This document shows, piece by piece, positions 25,572-33,516 of a stretch of DNA of 64,000 nucleotides. Below the pieces are notes generated by a model. It made no database searches, was not told the origin of the DNA, and saw nothing but the letters and a program-made list of their open reading frames with translations. The translations under genes and the position numbers were made by a program. The number at the start of each line of letters is the position of its first letter. The first letter of the stretch is position 1. This stretch comes from Prauserella shujinwangii (GTDB taxonomy: Bacteria > Actinomycetota > Actinomycetes > Mycobacteriales > Pseudonocardiaceae). The stretch covers positions 62,001 through 126,000 of the forward strand of contig NZ_PVNH01000001.1 in NCBI RefSeq assembly GCF_003001955.1. The letters run 5' to 3'.

Positions 25572-26177
25572 ATGGACGGGAACCCCAGCGTCGACGCCGT
25601 CATCGAGCAGATCGCTCCCCGGCTGAGACGGGCCCGGGAGAAGAAGGGCGTCAGCCTCGCCTACCTCACACGGGCGACCGGTATCTCCGTCAGCACCCTG
25701 TCCCGCCTCGAGTCAGCGCAACGCAAGCCGAGCCTCGAACTTCTCCTGCCGATCACGGCGGCGCTCGGCGTCCCGCTCGACGAGATCGTCGCCGCCCCTC
25801 GCGTCGTCGACCCGCGCGTGCCGCAGCACCCGACCAGGAGAGACGGCCGGGTGCTGATTCCGCTGTCCCGCCAGCAGGGCGAGCCGCGCGCGTACAAGAT
25901 GACGATCCCGGCCCACGACAACCAGCCCCACCCGCGAACCCATGCCGGATACGAATGGCTCTACGTCCTCCGTGGCCGGCTCCGGGTGCACCTCGGTGAC
26001 CACGACTTCGTCATGGGGCCGGGTGAGGCGGCCGAGTTCGACTGCCAGATCCCGCACTGGTTCGGCGCCACCGGCCGCGGCAGCGTCGAGGTGCTCAGTC
26101 TCTTCGGGAAACAGGGCGAACGGATCCACCTCCGCACCTCCCGCCGCTCCCGGCACCGGCCTCCCGCCCCGTCCTGA
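25572..26177 (+). CDS. XRE-family regulator with C-terminal cupin domain
   Basis: 201-aa regulator. HTH_3 domain (about 13-70): RLRRAREKKGVSLAYLTRATGISVSTLSRLESAQRKPS. Cupin sensor (about 105-185): HPRTHAGYEWLYVLRGRLRVHLG, with GPGEAAEFDCQIPHWFGATG as the second motif; His/Glu residues could bind metal or ligand. Proteins of this plan usually control adjacent transporter or oxidoreductase genes. Divergent from the FAD oxidoreductase-MFS operon with a CGGCAA-N6-TTGCCG site between. Confidence 0.88.
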   Translation: MDGNPSVDAVIEQIAPRLRRAREKKGVSLAYLTRATGISVSTLSRLESAQRKPSLELLLPITAALGVPLDEIVAAPRVVDPRVPQHPTRRDGRVLIPLSRQQGEPRAYKMTIPAHDNQPHPRTHAGYEWLYVLRGRLRVHLGDHDFVMGPGEAAEFDCQIPHWFGATGRGSVEVLSLFGKQGERIHLRTSRRSRHRPPAPS

Positions 26178-26332
26178 GCCGTGTCGGGTGGCGGGGAGAA
26201 GCTCCTGCCCAGCGACGCCGGGAACGGCACCGGCTGATCGTTCGCCGAGAACGGCGGACCGGGCACGATCCGGCGGTCGCCGACGTTGTACCAGGCAGGA
26301 GTGTCACCGAGGCCGTCGGGAAGGAGATCGTG

Positions 26333-26608
26333 ATGAGCCTCATCGGAGCCTTGCTGGGGTACGTCCTGACGGCGTTCATGCTGGTGCTGGTCGCCAGGGC
26401 GGTGCTGAGCTGGGTCGGCATGGCCGCGGGCGACCGGCCGTGGGTGCGCAAGGCGAGTGCGGTGACCCACAGCCTCACCGAGCCGGTCATCGCACCGGTG
26501 CGGCGGGTGCTGCGCCCGGCCCGGGTCGGCGGGCTGGGGATCGATCTGGCGTTCACCGCGGTGTTCGTCGGTGTGCTGATCCTCCGCTCGATCGCGTTCA
26601 GCCTGTAG
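26333..26608 (+). CDS. YggT-family membrane protein
   Basis: 91-aa protein with two membrane segments (LIGALLGYVLTAFMLVLVARAVLSW and LAFTAVFVGVLILRSIAF) flanking the conserved loop LTEPVIAPVRRVLRP, which is the YggT signature. AAGGAG lies 6 bases before ATG 26333. YggT proteins are often near cell-division or polymer-elongation genes and have an unclear role in osmotic or ion homeostasis. Convergent with mftD, only 3 bases between stops. Confidence 0.88.
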   Translation: MSLIGALLGYVLTAFMLVLVARAVLSWVGMAAGDRPWVRKASAVTHSLTEPVIAPVRRVLRPARVGGLGIDLAFTAVFVGVLILRSIAFSL

Positions 26609-26611
26609 CTG

Positions 26612-27784
26612 TCACATGCCCCTGGTGAACCCGTCCGGCAGCAGCACGTCGTCCGGCGTCAGGTCGTGGACGCTCTTCCTGCCGAGGCCGTAGAGCGTGC
26701 TGTCGATGCCCTGGCGCAGGATCTCGAGAACATTGTGGACACCGCGTTCGCCGTTCGCGGCCATGCCCCAGAGGTAGGCGCGGCCGATCAGCACGGCGTC
26801 GGCGCCGAGGGCGAGCGCCTTGACGACGTCGCTGCCGCGGCGGATGCCGCCGTCGAGGAGCACCTCGATCTGGTCCCCGACCGCGGCCGCGACGCCCGGC
26901 AGGGCGCGGATCGCGGCGGGGGTCGAGTCGAGGTTGTTCCCGCCGTGGTTGGACACCGAGATCGCGGTGGCGCCGATGTCGACGGCGCGCTTGGCCTCGT
27001 CCGGCCGGTAGACGCCCTTGATCAGGAACGGTCCGTCCCACTGCTGCCGCAGCCACGCGAGGTCGTCCCACGTCGGGGGAGAGGTGCCCATCCACTCGCC
27101 GTAGGCACCGAAGAACGACGGTCCCGGTTCGCCGACGGCGGCCAGGTTCGGCGTCGTGAGGTCGGGCAGGCGGCCGGACCGCACGTACCGCGCCAGCCAG
27201 CCCGGCCGGGCGAGGACCTGCGGAGCGAACGCGACGGCGGTCCGCAGGTTCACCTTCTCCGGAATCGGCGGGGCGCCCCAGTCGCGGGCCGTCGCGAACA
27301 CCCAGTCCAGCGTGACGATCAGCCCCTTCGCCCCCGCCTCCCTGGCCCGGTCCAGCCGCGCGCGGATGCCGTCCCGCGACCCCTGCCAGTAGACCTGGAA
27401 GAACGTCTTGTCGTTGGCCGCGACCACCTCCTCGATGGGCTTGGCGGCGAACGAGGACAGCCCGATCGCGGTACCCGACGCCGCGGCGGCCCTGGCGACC
27501 GCGACCTCACCGCCGGGGTCCACGGCCTGCACCCCGGTCGGTGAGCAGATCACCGGCATCGAGATCTCCTGGCCCAGCACGGTGGTGCCGAGCTCGCGGG
27601 TGGCGGGCAGGTCGGCGATCCGCGGGCGCAGCCCGATCTCGGCGAACGCGGCCGTGTTGTCGGCCAGGGTGGTGCCCGCCTCCGAGCCGGCGTGCAAGGC
27701 CAGGAACACCGACCTGGGCACGCGCTTGCGCGCGCGTTCCCTGGCTTCGGCGACGGTCTCGAACCAGTCCTTGGTGCTGGCCAT
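26612..27784 (-). CDS. mftD: Pre-mycofactocin synthase (FMN-dependent alpha-hydroxy-acid oxidase family)
   Basis: 390-aa FMN TIM-barrel enzyme of the lactate dehydrogenase/glycolate oxidase family, here the MftD branch. In the pathway it oxidises the Tyr-Val lactam AHDP to pre-mycofactocin, the redox-active form. FMN-binding and active-site blocks: MPVICSPTGVQAVDPGGEVAVARAAA, GLIVTLDWVFATARDWG, FLIKGVYRPDEAKRAVDIG, AISVSNHGGNNLDSTPA and EVLLDGGIRRGSDVVKALALGA with the catalytic His in SNHGG. Start ATG 27784. Last gene of mftABCD, 35 bases after mftC. mftE and mftF do not follow. Confidence 0.95.
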   Translation of the reverse strand: MASTKDWFETVAEARERARKRVPRSVFLALHAGSEAGTTLADNTAAFAEIGLRPRIADLPATRELGTTVLGQEISMPVICSPTGVQAVDPGGEVAVARAAAASGTAIGLSSFAAKPIEEVVAANDKTFFQVYWQGSRDGIRARLDRAREAGAKGLIVTLDWVFATARDWGAPPIPEKVNLRTAVAFAPQVLARPGWLARYVRSGRLPDLTTPNLAAVGEPGPSFFGAYGEWMGTSPPTWDDLAWLRQQWDGPFLIKGVYRPDEAKRAVDIGATAISVSNHGGNNLDSTPAAIRALPGVAAAVGDQIEVLLDGGIRRGSDVVKALALGADAVLIGRAYLWGMAANGERGVHNVLEILRQGIDSTLYGLGRKSVHDLTPDDVLLPDGFTRGM

Positions 27785-27819
27785 CGGCTGTTCCTTTCCG
27801 GTCCCCAAGGGACGATCGT

Positions 27820-29010
27820 TCAGGGCCGGAATCCGGCGAGGGGGCTGGTGTCGCAGGTGCGGTCGGGCAGCCGCTCCGGCTCGGGCGGCCCCCAGCCGAT
27901 GGCGACGGGCACCCGCTTGCCGCGGTGCGAGTGGTCCTTGCCGGGCCGGGGCTTCGCGGTGCCCGCGCCCGCGGCGGCCAGCGCGGGCTCCCCGTTGCCC
28001 TTGACGCATTCGGGGTCGGGCCCGTCGAGCGGTAGGCCGGTGAAGAACTTCGCGGCCATGCACCCGCCCTGGCAGGCGTCATACGCCGAACAGGACGTGC
28101 AGGCGCCACCGGTCTGCGGTGTGCGCAGCCGCGCGAACAGCTCGGACTCGCGCCACACGGCGGTGAACCCGCCCTGGTCGCGGACGTTGCCCGCGAGGAA
28201 CTCGTCGTGGATGGCGAACGGGCAGGCGTAGACGTCGCCGACCGGGTCGATGAGGCAGACCACCCGTCCCGCGCCGCACAGGTTCAGGCCCGGCAGCGGG
28301 GTGGAGCCGAGCGCGTTGAGGTGGAAGAACGAGTCCCCGGTCAGCACCTGCTCGCCGTGCCGCAGCAGCCAGTCGTAGAGCTGGTGCTGCTGCTCGGCGG
28401 TGGGGTGCAGCGCGTCCCACGTGTCGGCACCGCGGCCGGAGGGGCGCAGCCGCGTGATGCGCAGCTGGGCGCCGTGGTCCTCGGCGATCCGCCGGAACGC
28501 GTCCAGCTGGCCGGCGTTGTGGCGGGTGACCACCACCGACAGCTTGAAGCCGCGCAACCCGGCGGCACGCAGGTTGCCCATGGCCCGCATCGCGGTGTCG
28601 AACGACCCGGGGCCCCGGACGGCGTCGTTGACCTCCCGGGTGGCGCCGTCCAGCGACAGCTGTACGTCCACGTAGTCGGTGGCGGCGAGCAGGCGGGCAC
28701 GGTCCGGGGTGATCCGCACGCCGTTGGTGGAGAACTTCACGCCGACCCGGTTCCCGACCGCGTACTCCACCAGTTCCCAGAAGTCGGGGCGGATGGTGGG
28801 TTCGCCCCCGCCGATGTTGACGTAGAACACCTGCAGCCGCCGCAGCTCGTCGATCACCGCCTTGCACTCGGCGGTGGTGAGCTCGCGAGGGTCACGGCGG
28901 CCGGACGACGACAGGCAGTGCACGCACGCCAGGTTGCAGGCGTAGGTGAGTTCCCACGTCAGGCAGATGGGCGCGTCCAGCCCATGCTGGAAATGCTCGA
29001 CCAGTTTCAC
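27820..29010 (-). CDS. mftC: Mycofactocin radical SAM maturase
   Basis: 396-aa radical SAM/SPASM enzyme. The [4Fe-4S] site is CNLACVHC (CX3CX2C) at residues ~26-33. The SAM-binding GGGEPTIRPDFWE follows. C-terminal SPASM cysteines are in CGAGRVVCLIDPVGDVYACPF and CTSCSAYDACQGGCMAAKFF. MftC decarboxylates the C-terminal Tyr of MftA and then forms the Val-Tyr C-C bond. It sits 15 bases downstream of mftB. The last ~60 residues are Lys/Arg/His/Pro-rich, longer than the core requires. Confidence 0.96.
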   Translation of the reverse strand: MKLVEHFQHGLDAPICLTWELTYACNLACVHCLSSSGRRDPRELTTAECKAVIDELRRLQVFYVNIGGGEPTIRPDFWELVEYAVGNRVGVKFSTNGVRITPDRARLLAATDYVDVQLSLDGATREVNDAVRGPGSFDTAMRAMGNLRAAGLRGFKLSVVVTRHNAGQLDAFRRIAEDHGAQLRITRLRPSGRGADTWDALHPTAEQQHQLYDWLLRHGEQVLTGDSFFHLNALGSTPLPGLNLCGAGRVVCLIDPVGDVYACPFAIHDEFLAGNVRDQGGFTAVWRESELFARLRTPQTGGACTSCSAYDACQGGCMAAKFFTGLPLDGPDPECVKGNGEPALAAAGAGTAKPRPGKDHSHRGKRVPVAIGWGPPEPERLPDRTCDTSPLAGFRP

Positions 29011-29025
29011 GACAGGCTCCCGGGG

Positions 29026-29301
29026 TCAGCGGGCCACGATGGTGCCCGCGGCGTGCAGTCCGGCCAGCGCGTCCAGGTACCGCCCGCGCTCGGCCTCCGG
29101 AACGTCGGCGGAGGCGAGCGCGGCGTGCGCGTCGGGCTGCTCCTCCAGTCCCCGCACCACCTCGACCAGCGTGCGGGTCTTCAGGAACGACAGCCGGCGC
29201 GTGGTGAAGTCGTAGACCAGCGCGCCGAACGGCTCCGGCCGTACCGCCACGGTGGGGCTGAGGCGGTACGGCCTGGCCGCGTCGAAGGGCTCAGTAGACA
29301 C
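29026..29301 (-). CDS. mftB: Mycofactocin precursor-binding chaperone
   Basis: 91-aa PqqD-like RiPP recognition protein that presents MftA to MftC. Visible: ARPYRLSPTVAVRPEPFGALVYDFTTRRLSFLKTRTLVEVV, the compact winged fold of the family. The GTG start at 29301 overlaps the end of mftA by 11 bases, in another frame, so translation is coupled. Longer readings of the frame are antisense-like noise upstream of this GTG. Confidence 0.93.
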   Translation of the reverse strand: MSTEPFDAARPYRLSPTVAVRPEPFGALVYDFTTRRLSFLKTRTLVEVVRGLEEQPDAHAALASADVPEAERGRYLDALAGLHAAGTIVAR

Positions 29302-29389
29302 CGCACATGCCGTCGATCGAGACCTCCTCGACCAGCAGATCTTCCTCGACAACAGCGTCGGTGACCTCGGTGTTCTCCGGCTCGTCCAT
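29291..29389 (-). CDS. mftA: Mycofactocin precursor peptide
   Basis: 32-residue peptide. Leader is acidic (DEPENTEVTDAVVEEDLLV) and the C-terminus is EEVSIDGMCGVY, the invariant mycofactocin core in which the final Val-Tyr becomes the redox cofactor. GAGGAG lies upstream of ATG 29389. The gene is too short for routine ORF calling. First gene of the mft operon. Confidence 0.97.
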   Translation of the reverse strand: MDEPENTEVTDAVVEEDLLVEEVSIDGMCGVY

Positions 29390-29436
29390 CCGGCTTCACT
29401 CCTCGTCGAGCGGGGGTGCTGTGAGCCCGACCATAA

Positions 29437-29451
29437 TGACACCGGGTGCCA
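29437..29451. promoter_or_regulatory. Inverted repeat in mftA promoter
   Basis: TGACAC-CGG-GTGCCA (read on the minus strand TGGCAC-CCG-GTGTCA), 48-62 bp upstream of the mftA ATG, next to TATGGT, a possible -10. The core and 3-bp spacer match the GGCAC-N3-GTGCC sites flanking the TetR gene at 19.6-20.4 kb, suggesting an MftR-like TetR site. Confidence 0.45.
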
Positions 29452-29538
29452 AATGGAAGGGTCGACGGCGGAGAGACCGCCGGAACCGTCCGTTCGGGCA
29501 GGTCCGGACTCCCCGGCCGGACGGTGGCCGGCGAGGGC

Positions 29539-30693
29539 TCAGCCGCACACGTTCAGGCGACTGTTCCGGAGCGTGTTACCGCGGAAGGTGGTGTTCTCGC
29601 CACACGGGTTCTCCGTGATGGCGGAGTCGGTCACCGTGAGGTTCTGCACGGTGATGTCGCGGTTGTTGGCGAACTCCGACCGTGCCGCCAGCCGGATCTC
29701 GCCACCGCGCGAGACGCTGCCGCCGCGGGCCGCGATGGTCACGTTGGAGCAGTTCTCGATCAGGATCGCGTTGTTGCCGGTGTCGGCGATGTCCACCCGG
29801 TCGACGACGAGTCCGCCACTTTCGGAGACGCAGAAGATCCCGCGGCCGCCGCCGCGCGCGATCACCTGGCCCACGCGGATGTTCGCCGGGTAGCCGTCGC
29901 CGATGCGGCCGTTGCGGTTGGCCGTGCGGAACGCCGCGTACCCGGTGCCGGTCCCGGCGCCGCTGGCGTCGACCGTCCCCACGGTGGCGTTGACGGTGTC
30001 GTTGAGCAGCAGGCCCGAGCCTCCGGTGTCGCGGGCGACCACGGTGCCGATGGTGAGGCCGTCCACACCGTAGGTCTCGACGCCGTGGGTACTGGTGCCG
30101 GAGACCGACACGTGGTCGATCCGGACGTTGCGGGTGCGGACGCCGCGGTCGCCGTGGTTGTCGATGCGCACGCCGAGACCGCGGGACAGGCGCAGGTCGA
30201 TCCGGCCGAGCGTGACGTTGGTGGCGTTGCGGACGAAGATCCCGTACACCGGCGAGCCGGTGACGGTGAGATGCTGTACCTCGATGTCGCGCACGTCGCG
30301 GGCGTAGACCGGTGCCTGGTCACCGGAGCCCGAACCGGTCACGTCGAGGGTGCCGCAGACGTCCAGTGCCGTGTAGCTCGGCAGCGAGATCCGGGACCCG
30401 GCGCTGAGCGAGCCCGAGCCCCGCACGACGACGCGTTGCTTGGCGGTGCGCCCCGGGGTGAGGCTGTCGAGGGCGGCCTGGACCGCCGCGCGGGTGTCAC
30501 CACCACTGTAGACGGTCCTGCTGCCGTTGCGAGCGGTCCACGTGCCGCCGCTCCTGGTCACCTCGGCGTGGAACGAGCCGGTGCCGCATTCGGCTGCCGT
30601 CCCCGGTGCGGTGGAGGCGTGGGTGAGGGCCGCGCCCGCGCACACCGCCGCCGCGCACGCGGCGATGGCCACTGTGGATCCACGGATTCCCAT
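29539..30693 (-). CDS. Secreted right-handed parallel beta-helix protein
   Basis: 384-aa exported protein. N-terminal signal-like segment GSTVAIAACAAAVCAGAALTHA. From ~residue 100 to the end are repeated rungs of the pattern xVxVxxLxVTGSxxxGIxVRNxxN (e.g. VQHLTVTGSPVYGIFVRNATNV, IDHVSVSGTSTHGVETYGVDGL), as in pectate-lyase-like/polysaccharide-lyase beta-helices. No clear catalytic Arg/Asp set can be assigned, so lyase, hydrolase or adhesive roles remain open. AGGAG precedes ATG 30693. It is 34 bases downstream of the GH12 gene and probably co-transcribed, so likely acts on plant or bacterial polysaccharide. Confidence 0.75.
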   Translation of the reverse strand: MGIRGSTVAIAACAAAVCAGAALTHASTAPGTAAECGTGSFHAEVTRSGGTWTARNGSRTVYSGGDTRAAVQAALDSLTPGRTAKQRVVVRGSGSLSAGSRISLPSYTALDVCGTLDVTGSGSGDQAPVYARDVRDIEVQHLTVTGSPVYGIFVRNATNVTLGRIDLRLSRGLGVRIDNHGDRGVRTRNVRIDHVSVSGTSTHGVETYGVDGLTIGTVVARDTGGSGLLLNDTVNATVGTVDASGAGTGTGYAAFRTANRNGRIGDGYPANIRVGQVIARGGGRGIFCVSESGGLVVDRVDIADTGNNAILIENCSNVTIAARGGSVSRGGEIRLAARSEFANNRDITVQNLTVTDSAITENPCGENTTFRGNTLRNSRLNVCG

Positions 30694-30727
30694 GGCATCT
30701 CCTGTTCCTGCGGAAATCGGGCGACGC

Positions 30728-31420
30728 TCAGCCGGTCGTGACCGAGTAGCTGTTGCTGACGAAGTCGAGGCCGCCGCTCGACGAGGTGATCTCGAATCCG
30801 AACTGGACATCGCCGACCGTCACGTCGCCGAACCAGCCCCGCGACCGGATCCAGTCCAGTACCGCCTTGATGTCGACGGTGCCGGAGCGCACGTTGCCCT
30901 GCCGCACGAAGGAGAACACGGCGTTGTGCCCGTTGGAGCCGCGGTAGACGTCCCACGTGTGCCCGCCGACGGACGCGGTGGCCTGCCACGACCCGATGGG
31001 GCCGACGGGACCCGTCTGGTTCATCCACAGCATGATCTCGTAGGCGCCGTTGCCGGCCCAGATGTCGTAGGCGGTGGCGTAGGCACCACTGCCGGGCACG
31101 CGGACGTCGAAGCCGCTGCGCAGCCGGCCCAGTGCGCTCACCTTCCGGTTGATGTTCCGCGCGACATGGGGATAGGACTTGACCCCGCCCGTGTTGGGAT
31201 GGTCCGCCCAGACGCCCCAGTTGCCGTACGAGTTCGCCCACACGGTCTGCGGCCCGTGCCCGCTGCCCCAGACGTTGTTCCGGACCGTGTACCCGTTCTG
31301 CGACCAGCTGCCCCAGCGGTCCGAGGAGTACCAGGTCGCGGCGTGCGCCACGGGGGCCTGCAGGGTCAGCATGAGCATTCCCGCGCTCAACGCCGCGAGC
31401 AGTCGCGTTCGCCTTGTCAT
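30728..31420 (-). CDS. GH12 endo-beta-1,4-glucanase / xyloglucanase
   Basis: 230-aa secreted glycoside hydrolase family 12 enzyme. Signal peptide LLAALSAGMLMLTLQAPVAHA then mature start around ATWYSSDRWGSW. The catalytic nucleophile Glu lies in AYEIMLWMNQTGPVGPIG and the acid/base Glu in VQFGFEITSSSGGL, both in the expected beta-jelly-roll order. No carbohydrate-binding module is attached (catalytic-domain-only length). It retains configuration, cleaving cellulose or xyloglucan internally. No CebR box is seen upstream; instead two TCGAAT...ATTCGA palindromes occur. Operon with the beta-helix protein. Confidence 0.92.
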   Translation of the reverse strand: MTRRTRLLAALSAGMLMLTLQAPVAHAATWYSSDRWGSWSQNGYTVRNNVWGSGHGPQTVWANSYGNWGVWADHPNTGGVKSYPHVARNINRKVSALGRLRSGFDVRVPGSGAYATAYDIWAGNGAYEIMLWMNQTGPVGPIGSWQATASVGGHTWDVYRGSNGHNAVFSFVRQGNVRSGTVDIKAVLDWIRSRGWFGDVTVGDVQFGFEITSSSGGLDFVSNSYSVTTG

Positions 31421-31529
31421 GGAACGTTTCTCCTTAGCATCCGGACGACGGTGTCCCTGCGGTGCCGGGTTCGTTCCCCCTCGTCCGCCTCCGGCCCCGG
31501 CACGTGCCGGAATCCGGTGGGCGGCGTGC

Positions 31530-31543
31530 TCGAATCGATTCGA
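31530..31543. promoter_or_regulatory. Perfect palindrome upstream of GH12 operon
   Basis: TCGAATCGATTCGA, 110 bp upstream of the GH12 start. LacI-type shape with central CG; regulator unknown. Confidence 0.5.
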
Positions 31544-31697
31544 CGGTTCTCGACGGTGATGCCTACGGTAATGTGGTCTGTGCGACCGAATGTCTTTCGA
31601 AGCGCGTCGACGCCGAAGTTAGGGCAGTGGGAAAAGAACGCGCAAGGACTACGCCCGTTCTGGCTACGACCAAAGAATGGTCGGCGCGATACTCCCC

Positions 31698-31719
31698 GTC
31701 GAATTCGAGTCGATTCGAC
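31698..31719. promoter_or_regulatory. Second, extended palindrome upstream of GH12 operon
   Basis: GTCGAAT-N8-ATTCGAC, sharing TCGAAT/ATTCGA half-sites with the palindrome at 31530. Probably a second site for the same factor. Confidence 0.4.
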
Positions 31720-31999
31720 AACCTGCGATCGAATGCGGTCCGCGGCTCCCTGCGCGCGGCCGGCGCGCCGGATGGCCCGGCGGCCGCATTCGCGATCTTG
31801 GTGTGATGGTGCCCGGTGCGGCGGAAGCTGAGCCCTCGATATACCGCGGCCGGCACTCTCCCGGTAGGGGGCCATTCCTCTTTCTTGTTCTTTCCCGTCT
31901 GCGCGGGACAATTTTCCGGGTGAAATCCCTGCATGCCGGGTTGCCGGGCGGTGGCAGAACCACCCACGTGATTGACACCGCTGTCGCGCCCCCGCATCC

Positions 32000-32013
32000 T
32001 GGGAGCGCTCCAA
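32000..32013. promoter_or_regulatory. CebR box (one mismatch), distal LPMO promoter
   Basis: TGGGAGCGCTCCAA, 13/14 to the CebR consensus. It begins 22 bp past a TTGACA (31972-31977), so it would cover a -10/+1 region. Confidence 0.7.
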
Positions 32014-32039
32014 ACGGCACGTAGTCGAAGGATCACAGC

Positions 32040-32147
32040 ATGCGAAGTCTTGGCGGTTCGCTCAGGGCCAGGCCGATCCCGCCCGAGCGAGCCGGTTCCC
32101 CGGTCACCGCGTTCCCCCGCCTCGCGGGACCCCGCGGTACGCGCTGA
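32040..32147 (+). other. Possible 35-codon leader ORF downstream of distal CebR box
   Basis: ATG at 32040 with AAGGA 9 bases upstream, reading MRSLGGSLRARPIPPERAG and ending TGA. It could be an upstream peptide of the LPMO transcript or the start of a lost gene. Codon use is not strongly distinctive. Confidence 0.25.
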
Positions 32148-32285
32148 GGGAGCGCCCCGGCGCACCGCCGGCCTGCCGCCATCCCGGTGGCCGGCCCGGG
32201 TTCCGGACGTGGAGTGGCTCCCGCCGTTCCGGCGCGGCCTCGCGTCGCGCGATCTTTTCCTGACGTCCCGAGCGGTTACTGAGTC

Positions 32286-32299
32286 TGGGAGCGCTCCCA
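32286..32299. promoter_or_regulatory. CebR box (perfect), AA10-CBM2 promoter
   Basis: TGGGAGCGCTCCCA, exact consensus, 40 bp before the AA10-CBM2 start. Confidence 0.9.
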
Positions 32300-32339
32300 G
32301 GTTCCTTCGTCGGCAGAGAGTCCTGTGAGGAGGACGCAC

Positions 32340-33395
32340 GTGAAGATCATGCGCAGAGTCGCCCTGCTGGGCCTGCTCGCCGCGCTCACCGGAGGTCTCG
32401 TGGTGGTCTCGCCCGCGCGGGAGGCGCTGGCGCACGGCGGGATGACGTATCCGGCCACCCGGACCTACGCCTGCTACCTGGACGGCAAGCAGGGTGGCCA
32501 GGGTGGTGACCTCGCCCCGACCAACCCGGCCTGCGCCGCCGCCGTGGCGGCGGGTGGCAAGACACCCCTGTGGAACTGGTTCGGCAACCTGCTCAGCGAC
32601 GCGGGCGGCAGGCACCGGGAGATCATCCCCGACGGCAAGCTGTGCGGACCGAGCCCGACGTTCGACGCCTACAACGCGCCACACCCGGACTGGCCGACGA
32701 CGACCGTGCAGGCCGGTGCGGCGATCACCTTCCGGTACAACGCCTGGGCGGCGCACCCGGGCACCTGGTACCAGTACGTCACGAAGGACGGCTGGGACCC
32801 GGACCAGCCGCTGGGCTGGGACGATCTGGAGCCGGTGCCGTTCGACCAGGTGACCAACCCGCCGATCGACGGCAGTGGTCCCGAAGGCGCGGAGTACACC
32901 TGGAACGCGCGGCTTCCGTCCGGCAAGAGCGGCCGGCACATCATCTACTCCATCTGGCAGCGGTCGGACAGCCCGGAGGCGTTCTACAACTGCTCCGACG
33001 TGGTCTTCGGTCCCGGCAACGGCGAGGACCCCGGAGATCCCGGAGATCCCGGAGACCCGGTGGACCCCGTCGATCCGGTGGTCGACTGCGAGGTCGGCTA
33101 CTCGGTGCAGAGCGAGTGGAACAACGGCTACGTCGCCCAGGTCGCGGTGACCAACCGTGGTGCGGCCGCGCTGCCGAACTGGACGCTGACCTTCGGCAAC
33201 CCGGAAGGGCAACGGGTGACGAACGCCTGGAACGCCGCCGTCTCCCAGGAGGGCGGCACGGTCACCGTGACCGGTAGCGGTCACACCACCGGCATCCCGG
33301 CCGGAGGCACGGTGAGCTTCGGCTTCCAGGGCACGCTCGACGGCGCGCACGTGGCGCCTTCGGGCTTCCGGCTCAACGGGACGGACTGCGACTGA
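32340..33395 (+). CDS. AA10 lytic polysaccharide monooxygenase with CBM2
   Basis: 351-aa secreted copper monooxygenase. The signal peptide ends ...REALA, so the mature protein starts [14 protein letters not shown], giving the N-terminal His of the copper brace; the second His is in [15 protein letters not shown]. The sequence resembles the cellulose-active C1-oxidising branch (CelS2/TfAA10B-like). A short (GDP)n/VDP linker at ~residues 225-245 leads to a CBM2 with conserved [15 protein letters not shown] and NAWNA. GTG 32340 is chosen: AGGAGG is 6 bases upstream. Controlled by perfect CebR box at 32286. Confidence 0.94.
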   Translation: MKIMRRVALLGLLAALTGGLVVVSPAREALAHGGMTYPATRTYACYLDGKQGGQGGDLAPTNPACAAAVAAGGKTPLWNWFGNLLSDAGGRHREIIPDGKLCGPSPTFDAYNAPHPDWPTTTVQAGAAITFRYNAWAAHPGTWYQYVTKDGWDPDQPLGWDDLEPVPFDQVTNPPIDGSGPEGAEYTWNARLPSGKSGRHIIYSIWQRSDSPEAFYNCSDVVFGPGNGEDPGDPGDPGDPVDPVDPVVDCEVGYSVQSEWNNGYVAQVAVTNRGAAALPNWTLTFGNPEGQRVTNAWNAAVSQEGGTVTVTGSGHTTGIPAGGTVSFGFQGTLDGAHVAPSGFRLNGTDCD

Positions 33396-33396
33396 C

Positions 33397-33432
33397 CGGG
33401 CGGGAACGCCGGCGCCGGCCGCCTTCGCCCGG
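33397..33432 (+). terminator. Hairpin after AA10-CBM2 gene
   Basis: CCGGGCG / CGCCCGG arms with a GC-rich loop starting right after the stop; ends 6 bases before the next CebR box. Weak terminator candidate. Confidence 0.4.
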
Positions 33433-33437
33433 AGACA

Positions 33438-33451
33438 TGGGAGCGCTCCCG
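33438..33451. promoter_or_regulatory. CebR box (one mismatch), GH6 promoter
   Basis: TGGGAGCGCTCCCG, 13/14 to consensus, 65 bp before the GH6 start. Confidence 0.85.
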
Positions 33452-33516
33452 GAACGGATCAGGGGGAGCAACTCGTCCGCGACGCCGCGGTCGTGGAGAA
33501 AGGAAGGAAACCCGAA

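Larger units (their letters stand above)
31421..32339. promoter_or_regulatory. 919-bp regulatory region between GH12 and the AA10-CBM2 gene
   Basis: No convincing gene on either strand; base composition is lower in GC than the flanks. It holds two TCGAAT-type palindromes (31530, 31698), a TTGACA at 31972, a near-perfect CebR box (32000), a 35-codon leader ORF with AAGGA (32040-32147), and a perfect CebR box (32286) close to the LPMO start. Confidence 0.6.

Noticed and set aside
26612-29389. Complete mycofactocin cluster
   Set aside because: Only A, B, C and D are present; no creatininase-like MftE, MftF glycosyltransferase or adjacent MftR is encoded in the window.
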